From assembly GCA_030538085.1 (NCBI GenBank), contig JAUNUR010000009.1:1-64000 (forward strand): a DNA stretch of 64,000 nt, in the 5' to 3' direction. A program made the translations under genes and the position numbers. The DNA is from Pseudomonadota bacterium (GTDB lineage Bacteria > Pseudomonadota > Gammaproteobacteria > Burkholderiales > Burkholderiaceae_C). Under the pieces are notes generated by a model. The model had not been told where the DNA came from. It searched no databases and worked only from the letters and a program-made list of their open reading frames with translations. This document shows positions 36,221 to 43,670 of the stretch, in pieces (positions within the stretch are counted from its first letter, which is position 1; each line of letters opens with the position of its first letter).

Positions 36221-36604
36221 AACCAAAGAAAAGGCGACCCCACTGGCCGTGTCCCTTCGCTTCGCTGCGGGCAACCTGCGATGCTCGGTCGCGGGGCGGC
36301 GCTGCGGAACTCGCTTCGTTCACTGCGTTCTCTTCGCTCAGACAACCGCAGCGAGTCAGCTACGTCAGCGCGGCATGCTGCGCTGCCACGCCCGCCCCAC
36401 GCCCTGCGCTTCTCGGCACGGCCAGAGGGGAAGGTGAAATCCACTCGGGCCATCGCTGCGCTCGGCCTTGCTTGGTATGTGGCGCTGCGCAGCAAGCGCC
36501 GAACGGGCCGCGGAGCAGGCCACACGGGCACCCGTGGCCGGACCTGCGCCGGCCACCAGGTGCGTCCCCCTGGGGGGACGGCGCCGAAGGCGACTCAGGG
36601 GGGA
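36221..36604. repeat. GC-rich gene-free block before rodA, ending in a CCCCCTGAG-family repeat
   Basis: No gene is convincing. 36221-36500 contains many short GCTTCGCTGCG / CTCGCTTCGTTCACTGCG stretches typical of dispersed structured repeats. 36506-36604 is a reversed GGCCGCGGAGCAGGCC ... CTCAGGGGGG copy ending nine bases before the rodA ATG, so it supplies the rodA leader. Confidence 0.5.
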
Positions 36605-36613
36605 TAATTTGCT

Positions 36614-37768
36614 ATGTCCATCGTGTTCGAAAAACCCTCGCTCTGGCAGCGCATCTGGCCGCTGCTGCGCGGGTTTGATCTGTTGCTGCTGGTGGCGGTG
36701 CTGGTGCTGGCGGGCATGGGGCTGCTGGCGATGTATTCGTCGGGGTTCGACCACGGCACCCGCTTTGCCGACCATGGCCGCAACATGCTGATCGCCGCCG
36801 GCATTCTGTTCGTGGTGGCGCAGGTGCCGCCGCAGCGGCTGATGAGCCTGGCGGTGCCGCTGTATGTGCTGGGCGTGCTGTTGCTGCTGGGGGTGGAGTT
36901 CTTCGGCATCACGCGCAAGGGCGCCACGCGCTGGCTGAACGTGGGCGTGGTCATCCAGCCCAGCGAGTTGCTCAAGATCGCCACGCCGCTGATGCTGGCC
37001 TGGTGGTTCCACCGGCGCGAGGGGCAGACGCGGCCCATCGACTTCATTGGCGCCTTCATGCTGCTGGCCGTGCCGGTGGTGCTGATCATGCGGCAGCCCG
37101 ATCTGGGCACGGCGCTGCTGGTGATGGCCGCCGGGCTGGCGGTGATTTTCTTCGCCGGCCTGCCGTGGAAGCTGGTGCTGCCACCGGTGCTGCTGGGGGC
37201 CGCCGGCATCGTCGGCATTCTGGTGTTCGAGCCGCAACTGTGCGCCGACGGCGCCGACTGGGTGGTGCTGCATGAATACCAGCGCCAGCGCGTGTGCACG
37301 CTGCTGGATCCCACGCGCGATCCGCTGGGCAGGGGCTTTCACATTCTGCAGGGCATGATCGCCATTGGCTCGGGCGGCTGGTGGGGCAAGGGCTTCATGC
37401 AGGGCACGCAGACGCATCTGGAGTTCATTCCCGAGCGCACCACCGATTTCATCTTCGCCGCCTTCTCCGAGGAGTTCGGCCTGGCCGGCAATCTGGCGCT
37501 GATCGCCGGCTTCATCTTCCTCATCTTCCGTGGGCTGATGATCGCCGCCGAGGCGCCCACGCTGTTCGCGCGCTTGCTGGCGGCGGCGCTCACCACCATC
37601 TTTTTCACCTATGCGTTCGTCAACATGGGCATGGTCAGCGGCATTCTGCCGGTGGTGGGCGTGCCGCTGCCGTTCATCAGCTACGGCGGCACGGCCATGG
37701 TCACGCTGGGGTTGGCGCTGGGCATGCTGATGTCGGTGGCCAAGTCGCGCCGCGCCCTGCGGCGCTGA
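36614..37768 (+). CDS. rodA: Rod shape-determining SEDS glycosyltransferase RodA
   Basis: Peptidoglycan polymerase of the elongasome, 384 residues with about ten transmembrane helices. It differs from the FtsW at 20696 by a short N-terminus. Signatures are ATRWLNVGVVIQPSELLK, the loop PERTTDFIFAAFSEEFGL and PFISYGGTAMVTLGLALG. The usual partners mrdA and mreBCD are not in the window, so here rodA stands alone after a repeat block. No strong ribosome binding site is visible (GGGGGGATAATTTGCT precedes the ATG). Confidence 0.95.
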   Translation: MSIVFEKPSLWQRIWPLLRGFDLLLLVAVLVLAGMGLLAMYSSGFDHGTRFADHGRNMLIAAGILFVVAQVPPQRLMSLAVPLYVLGVLLLLGVEFFGITRKGATRWLNVGVVIQPSELLKIATPLMLAWWFHRREGQTRPIDFIGAFMLLAVPVVLIMRQPDLGTALLVMAAGLAVIFFAGLPWKLVLPPVLLGAAGIVGILVFEPQLCADGADWVVLHEYQRQRVCTLLDPTRDPLGRGFHILQGMIAIGSGGWWGKGFMQGTQTHLEFIPERTTDFIFAAFSEEFGLAGNLALIAGFIFLIFRGLMIAAEAPTLFARLLAAALTTIFFTYAFVNMGMVSGILPVVGVPLPFISYGGTAMVTLGLALGMLMSVAKSRRALRR

Positions 37769-37914
37769 CCGTCGCTTTGGCATGGCGCGGGCGCCACAGG
37801 AACGTGCCTGAATGCACAAGCCGGACCCGCGCGATTGAATCCGGCCAATTTGGGGGCCACAATGCGCACCAGCCAATACAGGTTTGGCGCTCACCCTCTG
37901 AAGGAGAACATTTC

Positions 37915-38253
37915 ATGGCAGGCAAGTTCGAACTGAAAAAATCCAAGAACGACAAGTTCTATTTCTCGCTGCTGGCCGGCAACGGTCAGACCATCCTGAG
38001 CAGTGAGATGTATGAAGCCAAGGCCAGCGCGGTCAATGGCATCGAATCGGTGAAGAAGAACGCTGGCGACGCCGGGCGCTATGAGAAGGCGGTGGCCAAG
38101 AACGGCGCGCCCTATTTCAACCTGAAGGCGGCCAACGGCCAGGTCATTGGCACCAGCGAGATGTACAGTAGCGAATCGGCGCGCGATGGCGGCATCGAGT
38201 CGGTCATGAAGAACGCGCCCGACGCCAGCGTGGACGATCAAACCGTCGCCTGA
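37915..38253 (+). CDS. YegP/DUF1508-family protein
   Basis: Small cytoplasmic protein of 112 residues made of two tandem DUF1508 repeats. The first begins GKFELKKSKNDKFYFSLLAGNGQTIL and the second KAVAKNGAPYFNLKAANGQVIG, each followed by S-E-MY and GIESVKKN/GIESVMKN. The frame is preceded by AAGGAG at 37901. The function is unknown; members are often stress-linked. A strong hairpin terminator follows at 38274. Confidence 0.92.
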   Translation: MAGKFELKKSKNDKFYFSLLAGNGQTILSSEMYEAKASAVNGIESVKKNAGDAGRYEKAVAKNGAPYFNLKAANGQVIGTSEMYSSESARDGGIESVMKNAPDASVDDQTVA

Positions 38254-38273
38254 TCGCGTTCTGCTTGCGTATG

Positions 38274-38298
38274 AAAAACCGCCTTCGGGCGGTTTTTC
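38274..38298. terminator. Rho-independent terminator after the YegP-like gene
   Basis: AAAAACCGCC-TTCG-GGCGGTTTTT: perfect stem with a stable UUCG-type loop and A/T runs on both sides. It can work in both directions, serving the YegP-like gene and the convergent immunity gene ending at 38334. Confidence 0.9.
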
Positions 38299-38333
38299 TA
38301 TTTGAGCGTGGAAGTGGTTTGAGGCTGCGACAT

Positions 38334-39267
38334 TCAACGAAACGTCGGGTAATCCTGCTTGAGCCTGGCGATGACTTGCTCCAGCAGCGGATCGGGCTCG
38401 GCGGGCGGCAGATCGCGGATCAGGCTCCAGGGCGTGTCGATGTAGATGTGACCGGTTTCAAATTCGGGTAGGCCATCGCGGCGGCGCAGGGCCTGGATGG
38501 CGAGCAACTCACCAGGGTAGAGCTGATCCCAGACATCGCTGAATTCAAACTCTTCACGGTTTGTGGAGCTGCGGGCGCGGCTGATATGGTATTCAGCCGC
38601 CGCCTGCATGATTTGTTGAAACAGCTCCAGATCATCGGTACACCAGTGATCCAGCACGCTTTGATATTCAGGGGTCAGTGGCTTGGCGGGTTTGAAGTGA
38701 CAAGGGATGTCAAAGGCTTGCGCCATCAGAAACACGTTGAAAGCATCACTGGTGCCTTTGCCCCAGCCTTTGGGGAAGGTCAAAGGATTGGCAACCCGCA
38801 TTTCCTTGTGTGCGGTGGCCACCAGCAATTCGGCGCAGGCGGCGGCTTCGTCCCAGTGCGAGAGCATTAAGGGTTGCATGGCGCGCATGCTGTGCCAGAA
38901 GGCGCGCATGGGTTGCACTTCTGTAGGCAGAGATATTCCAGAAATTTTGCGGAAATCCAATGCTTTCCAGCTTGTCTGGAGGTTTATTGCCAAAACATAA
39001 GCTTCAATTTTATCGGGGTGCGCAGTGAGGCTACCTGCTTCTTTCGTGTAGTTGGCTGATAGTAGTTGTCTTTGGTTGATGCCAATAACTACCTTTCCAT
39101 CTCTATTTAAATCTTTTGTTACCTGTTCCCTGTAATAATCTCTTCCCTTTTCTTTTTTTTCTCCATGCTTCCCATTCACTTTCAAAATATTTAAGTGCCT
39201 CTATCTGTACCTTATGCCAATGCCGCCCTTCGGGCGTTGTAGCAGGTGGTTTGCGTCTAGTTGCCAT
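38334..39267 (-). pseudogene. Second immunity gene copy, frameshifted at an A8 tract
   Basis: Paralogue of the immunity gene at 40122-41054. Starting from ATG 39267 (MATRRKPPATTPEG, matching MATRSKPAATTPEG of the paralogue, with GGAG ahead of it) the frame is broken at eight A residues (39153-39160, shown as T on the plus strand). With seven A's the product would continue EKGRDYYREQ and reach the stop at 38334. The remaining open frame from 39185 begins MKVNGKHGEKKEKG and gives 283 residues. The last 190 residues are nearly identical to the paralogue and the first 110 differ. It could be a true pseudogene, a phase-variable gene, or a gene read by slippage on the A-tract. Confidence 0.65.
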
Positions 39268-39277
39268 GGTTTGCTCC

Positions 39278-39950
39278 TTACATTCTCATGACTGGCCCGC
39301 TGGGATGCTGGGCCTGGGTCAGTTGCTGGTGCTGCTCATGCTGGCTTTGGGCAATCTCGTGAAAGTGCTGTTCAGCCGGTGTCTGACCGCTTTTAGCCAC
39401 GCTCGCGTAGCAAAGATGGGTTTCGGTGCGGCTGATGCGCTGCTGGAGGTCGCTTTTGCAGATGACCGCCACACCATGCGGCTGCGTTCTGACGTCTTCA
39501 ATGCGATCCACGCCGCCATCAGTGACCAAGCGCTTGAGCGCGCCAGCGGCCAGGTTGTCCATCAGGCGTTCGTCTTGCCATTGCCCAGAAGCCGCAATGC
39601 CGTCCCGAATCTGGCGATAGGAGTTGTACAGCGGGTGGCCGGGGTCGGTGGGGTAACGCGGGGCCTGCGCCATCGCGATGCTGGGCATGTCAGCCTGGGA
39701 ATGCTGCGTTGGAGGGCTGGGTTTGGGCTGGGGGCCTGTCCAGTCCTGTACGTCGATACTGTGCTGAATGCGATGACTGCCGTCAGGATTGGACAACTGG
39801 ATATCGACCCATTTTTTGGGCTGGCTGGGGTCAAGTTTGCCCGTGATGGGGTCAAGGACTTCTTGCCGGATTTTGTCCGCAACCTGCCGGGTTTCAGGTG
39901 AAACCAAGTGCTCGTACCAATATTTGTTTTCTTCAGTACCTGCCGCCCTT
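39278..39950 (-). pseudogene. Orphan effector tail (linker plus XVIPCD-like domain, nuclease missing)
   Basis: Corresponds to residues 471-693 of the full effector at 41064-43145, from RAAG/ENKYWYEH to PVMRM, and ends ten bases before the immunity start at 39267. The open frame extends to 40033, but its first 30 residues come from the CTAGAAACGG repeat. The nuclease domain is absent. The XVIPCD-like tail is nearly identical to the full copy, while the first 45 residues differ (RQVADKIRQEV against REVAKKILKDV). It is best seen as the remnant of a second effector. Confidence 0.7.
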
Positions 39951-40122
39951 ACGCGGCAGGCTTGTGCCTGCAAGGACGAGCAACGCCGCATGGCACGCCC
40001 AGCGCGGTGCGATCGGGTGCATAGCGCGCTCACCCAACAGTTGAATGTGATCGAAGCTGTGAAAGTCAGAGTTCATGCGGGTTGCCCAAGGATGGCGAGC
40101 GGTCAACTGCCGTTTCTAGGTT
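39950..40122. repeat. CTAGAAACGGCAGTTG element, left-truncated copy
   Basis: Matches 10680-10855, with right end CAACTGCCGTTTCTAGGTT at 40104-40122. The left 60-65 bp are missing where it joins the orphan effector tail. The right end touches the stop codon of the intact immunity gene, so it lies exactly between the two toxin/immunity modules. Confidence 0.75.
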
Positions 40123-41054
40123 CAACGAAACGTCGGGTAATCCTGCTTGAGCCTGGCGATGACTTGCTCCAGCAGCGGATCGGGCTCGGCGGGCGGCAGA
40201 TCGCGGATCAGGCTCCAGGGCGTGTCGATGTAGATGTGACCGGTTTCAAATTCGGGCAGGCCATCACGACGGCGCAGAGCCTGGATGGCGAGCAACTCGC
40301 CAGGGTAGAGCTGATCCCAGACATCCTCGAATTCATATTCCACTTTGTTGGTTGAACCCTTGCTGCGGCTGATGTGGTATTCGGCAGCCGCCTGCATGAC
40401 CTGTTGAAACCGTTCCAGATCATCGGTACGCCAATGATCCAGCACGCTTTGGTATTCAGGGATCAGCGGCTTGGCGGGCTTGAAGTGACAAGGGATGCCA
40501 AAGGCTTGCGCCATCAGAAACACGTTGAAAGCATCGCTGGTGCCTTTGCCCCAACCTTTGGGGAAGGTCAAAGGATTGGCAACCCGCATTTCCTTGTGTG
40601 CGGTGGCCACCAGCAATTCGGCGCAGGCAGCGGCTTCGTCCCAATGCGACAGCATTACGGGTTGCATGACCTTCATGCTATACCAGAAAGCACGCATCGG
40701 CTGAACTTCAGTGGGCAGAGATATGCCGGCTATTTTTCTAAATTCCAATGCCTTCCAATCTGCTTGTCTATTTATTGCCGTGGAAAAAACAAATGAAAAA
40801 TTTGAGCGGGCCATCAAGTTTTTTGACTCCAAAGCGTAACTAATGGATATTAGTCCCAGGTTGATGCTGTGAATTCGAACATTTCCTTTTTGATGTAGTG
40901 ATTCAATCAATTCTTTTGAATTTTCCTCCCTTATGTTTTTCTTTATCATTCGGGCTGTCCATTCACGTTCGGAATGCTCCAATATTTTTATCTGGATGGG
41001 ATGCCATGGGCATCCTTCAGGCGTTGTGGCTGCTGGTTTGCTTCTGGTTGCCAT
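40122..41054 (-). CDS. Probable immunity protein of the nuclease effector
   Basis: 310-residue soluble protein of no family I can name with confidence. Its role is inferred from position: it starts ten bases after the effector stop with a GGAG ribosome binding site, the usual toxin-immunity order. No signal peptide is present, which suits protection against a cytoplasmic nuclease. The N-terminal 110 residues are charged and AT-rich (EWTARMIKKNIREENSKEL). The C-terminal part contains WDEAAACAELLVATAHKEM, FPKGWGKGTSDAFNVFLMAQ and WDQLYPGELLAIQALRRRDG, nearly identical in the second copy. The high local A+T suggests horizontal transfer. Confidence 0.65.
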   Translation of the reverse strand: MATRSKPAATTPEGCPWHPIQIKILEHSEREWTARMIKKNIREENSKELIESLHQKGNVRIHSINLGLISISYALESKNLMARSNFSFVFSTAINRQADWKALEFRKIAGISLPTEVQPMRAFWYSMKVMQPVMLSHWDEAAACAELLVATAHKEMRVANPLTFPKGWGKGTSDAFNVFLMAQAFGIPCHFKPAKPLIPEYQSVLDHWRTDDLERFQQVMQAAAEYHISRSKGSTNKVEYEFEDVWDQLYPGELLAIQALRRRDGLPEFETGHIYIDTPWSLIRDLPPAEPDPLLEQVIARLKQDYPTFR

Positions 41055-41063
41055 GATTACTCC

Positions 41064-43145
41064 TTACATTCTCATGACCGGCCTGCTGGGTTGCTGGGCC
41101 TGGGTCAGTTGCTGGTGCTGCTCTTGCTGGCTTTGGGCAATCTCGTGAAAGTGCTGTTCAGCCGGTGTCTGACCGCTTTTAGCCACGCTCGCGTAGCAAA
41201 GATGGGTTTCGGTGCGGCTGATGCGCTGCTGGAGGTCGCTTTTGCAGATGACCGCCACACCATGCGGCTGCGTTCTGACGTCTTCAATGCGATCCACGCC
41301 GCCATCAGTGACCAAGCGCTTGAGCGCGCCAGCGGCCAGGTTGTCCATCAGGCGTTCGTCTTGCCATTGCCCAGAAGCCGCAATGCCGTCCCGAATCTGG
41401 CGATAGGAGTTGTACAGCGGGTGGCCGGGGTCGGTGGGGTAACGCGGGGCCTGCGCCATCGCGATGCTGGGCATGTCAGCCTGGGAATGCTGCGTTGGAG
41501 GGCTGGGTTTGGGCTGGGGGCCTGTCCAGTCCTGCACGTCGATACTGTGCTGAATGCGATGACTGCCGTCAGGATTGGACAATTGGATATCAACCCATTT
41601 CTTTGGTTGGTTAGATCTCAATTTTTCTGTCGTTGGATCTAGCACGTCTTTGAGTATTTTTTTTGCGACCTCGCGTGTTTCAGGTGAGACGAGATGCTCG
41701 TACCAATATTTGTTTTCTACGACCCCCGCCGCTCTTTCTAGCCGGCTCTCAATAAACCATTCCGGATCAGCGATCTGCGCCTTGACATTCCCATGCGCCG
41801 AAGTCTTGATCTCCGCGAACTCCCATTGACCCTGCGGATTGCGCGCTACGCTGTCGATGCCGTGGCCTGACTTGTTCTTGATGGTGTAAATCTCGGTGTA
41901 GCCCTGATCGACCAAGTGCTTGGTGTACAGCGCCTCGCCAATGTCGCCTATCTCGCGACGGCTCATCTCGGCCACGTTTTTGCCCTGAGTGCTGCGTTGC
42001 AGGGCATCGTTGAAGCTGACATTGCCCTCGAACAGGCTCTTGTCGGCCTTGAGCAGGTCTGACAGTTCCCTGACTTGCAATTGGCCGCTGAGCAACAGTC
42101 CGTCCATGGTGCCGGTGCGGCGCGCGGCGTCCACAAGCTCGTCCAGCTTGTTGCTCTGGCGTGCCATGCCCACGACCATGCGCATTTCGAGCAGGGCGGT
42201 TTTCTGGGCCGCGCCACCCGCGCGCAGACCCGCGGCCATGTCGCCCAGCGCATCGCCCGCCTTGGCAATGTTGCCTGCGGGGCCAAGCTCTTCCACCATC
42301 TTGGCGGTGCGGCCCAGTTTGGCCAGGTGCGTGGTGGGCAGGGCCATCATGGCCAACTCGACTCCGGCGGCGCCGGCCATGCCGCCGAGGAACTGTGTGC
42401 CGCGCCCTTCCCGTTGCGCTTGCTGGTAGCTCTGATCCCACTGCTCAAAGGCGTTGGTGGCGGCACGGCGCGCGTCGTTGAGGGGCTTGCTCGGGTCGTT
42501 GATGGTTTGCTCGAAATAGTCGCGCGCCTGAGCAATGATGAAATCGCGCGTGGGCGCATCGGTGGCAAAGCGCTGCACACTGCGCACGAAATCCACGCTG
42601 TCTTGCACCATCCCCGCGGCCTGGGTGAGCGCGCCGCTACCGACGCCATACAGCATTTGCGGGCCAGAGATCACGTGCGATGCCATGCTTGCGGCCCGGC
42701 GCTCGATAGCGCTGGCGTTCTGGTCCGCGGCCACGCTCTGGGCCCAGAGCTGCGCCGCCGACAGCGATTGGGTTACTTGCTGATCAATGTCGCCCAGTGT
42801 GGTGGAGACCTGTCGCCAGCCGTGCGTGGCGGCTGCGCCCACCTGGTCCACGAAGCTGGGGTTGAGCGCTTGATCGAACTGCTTCTGGCGCACCGGATCG
42901 TCCAGTCGCTCGTGGATGGCGCGCTCAAGCATCTGGCGGTTGTGCGGATCACCGTGAAACAGAGGCGACTGACCCATGTGCCGCAGCAGCAGATCGGTGC
43001 GCGGGCCGGTGAGGCCCTGGCTTTCGAAAATGATGCGCTGCGCTTCGTAGCCCACCACGTCAATGCGGCCGCTGTCGTCGATGGCGCTGACCAGTGCGGC
43101 TACTTTCAAGGGGTTGGGGATGGAGGTGAAAGAATCTGTCTGCAT
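41064..43145 (-). CDS. Putative antibacterial effector: PD-(D/E)XK nuclease domain with XVIPCD-like C-terminus
   Basis: 693 residues. 1-390 is Ala/Gln-rich and helical without a family I recognise. 396-470 looks like a PD-(D/E)XK nuclease: REIGDIGEALYTKHLVDQGY, then H428-GID431 and E445-x-K447 in FAEIKTS. 475-560 is a linker with a Pro-rich stretch (TGPQPKPSPPTQ). 568-690 resembles XVIPCD: PTDPGHPLYNSYRQIRDG, ERLMDNLAAGALKRL, GGVDRIEDV and a Gln-rich end. That domain is known to send effectors to the Xanthomonadales-type type IV secretion system. There is no signal peptide. An immunity gene follows. No secretion genes are in the window. Confidence 0.68.
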   Translation of the reverse strand: MQTDSFTSIPNPLKVAALVSAIDDSGRIDVVGYEAQRIIFESQGLTGPRTDLLLRHMGQSPLFHGDPHNRQMLERAIHERLDDPVRQKQFDQALNPSFVDQVGAAATHGWRQVSTTLGDIDQQVTQSLSAAQLWAQSVAADQNASAIERRAASMASHVISGPQMLYGVGSGALTQAAGMVQDSVDFVRSVQRFATDAPTRDFIIAQARDYFEQTINDPSKPLNDARRAATNAFEQWDQSYQQAQREGRGTQFLGGMAGAAGVELAMMALPTTHLAKLGRTAKMVEELGPAGNIAKAGDALGDMAAGLRAGGAAQKTALLEMRMVVGMARQSNKLDELVDAARRTGTMDGLLLSGQLQVRELSDLLKADKSLFEGNVSFNDALQRSTQGKNVAEMSRREIGDIGEALYTKHLVDQGYTEIYTIKNKSGHGIDSVARNPQGQWEFAEIKTSAHGNVKAQIADPEWFIESRLERAAGVVENKYWYEHLVSPETREVAKKILKDVLDPTTEKLRSNQPKKWVDIQLSNPDGSHRIQHSIDVQDWTGPQPKPSPPTQHSQADMPSIAMAQAPRYPTDPGHPLYNSYRQIRDGIAASGQWQDERLMDNLAAGALKRLVTDGGVDRIEDVRTQPHGVAVICKSDLQQRISRTETHLCYASVAKSGQTPAEQHFHEIAQSQQEQHQQLTQAQQPSRPVMRM

Positions 43146-43424
43146 GCATGCCTTTCAAAAGATTGATAGGCAATTTGAATGCATTTTTCCAGTTTATGCC
43201 AGCATATGTGTAACGTTTTTGCTGTACGACAGAAGGCTTCTGGCACAAACCTATTGCGCGGTTTTGGCTGGTTTGCGGCGCTTTGGTCCGATACGTACCG
43301 GTGGGACGTGGCGGCGTACAGGGTTGTGAGGACGGTCTTGGCCGGGAAGTGCGGCTCGTGGCGGATGGTGCTGGGCCTATTTGCTCCACGGCTGGGGCAG
43401 TCCATCACATGCGCTTTCAACTTC
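43146..43424. other. AT-rich promoter region of the effector gene
   Basis: No gene is supported. The 100 bases before the effector ATG are clearly AT-richer than the housekeeping DNA (for example AATTTGAATGCATTTTTCC), which fits a foreign promoter. The far part (43385-43412) resembles 31283-31310 and is followed by a truncated CTATTGA-family copy. Confidence 0.4.
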
Positions 43425-43576
43425 CCTCGTCATGGCGGCGAAGGCCGCAATCCACACGGTGTCCGTGGGTCAACACCGTGTCAAGGTGACGCTCCATGGA
43501 TTGCGGCCTTTGCCGCAATGACGGGATGAGGTGAAGGCATTACATAGGCTTGTCCTGAGTTACGAAACTCTCAACA
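43425..43576. repeat. CTATTGA-family repeat, long core, one end missing
   Basis: Contains the CGTCATGGCGGCGAAGG hairpin arms and loop, then GGCTTGTCCTGAGTTACGAA and CTCTCAACAGG. The other end (CTATTGACGTTTTCAAAAAT) is absent, so the copy is truncated or decayed. Confidence 0.7.
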
Positions 43577-43670
43577 GGTTGAAAGGAATGGCCTGAAGGC
43601 GTGTGCTTGCGCCCGGCAGCGCTGGTGTCCGACACGCGGCGGCGTGGCGCGGGCTCTACGATGACGGCCC

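Noticed and set aside
36614..37768. Second ftsW
   Set aside because: The short N-terminus and RodA-type motifs (PERTTDFIFAAFSEEFGL, PFISYGGTAM) identify it as rodA.
38334..43145. Contact-dependent inhibition (CdiA-CT) or Rhs orphan module
   Set aside because: In those systems the toxic part is C-terminal and exchanged. Here the conserved, duplicated part is the C-terminal tail and the nuclease lies before it, which fits XVIPCD effectors better.
43146..43424. Additional small antitoxin gene upstream of the effector
   Set aside because: No frame with a start signal and plausible composition is present on either strand.
43179..43529. 116-codon frame upstream of the effector
   Set aside because: The second half is the truncated CTATTGA-family hairpin and the first half is the AT-rich effector promoter region; no start signal.
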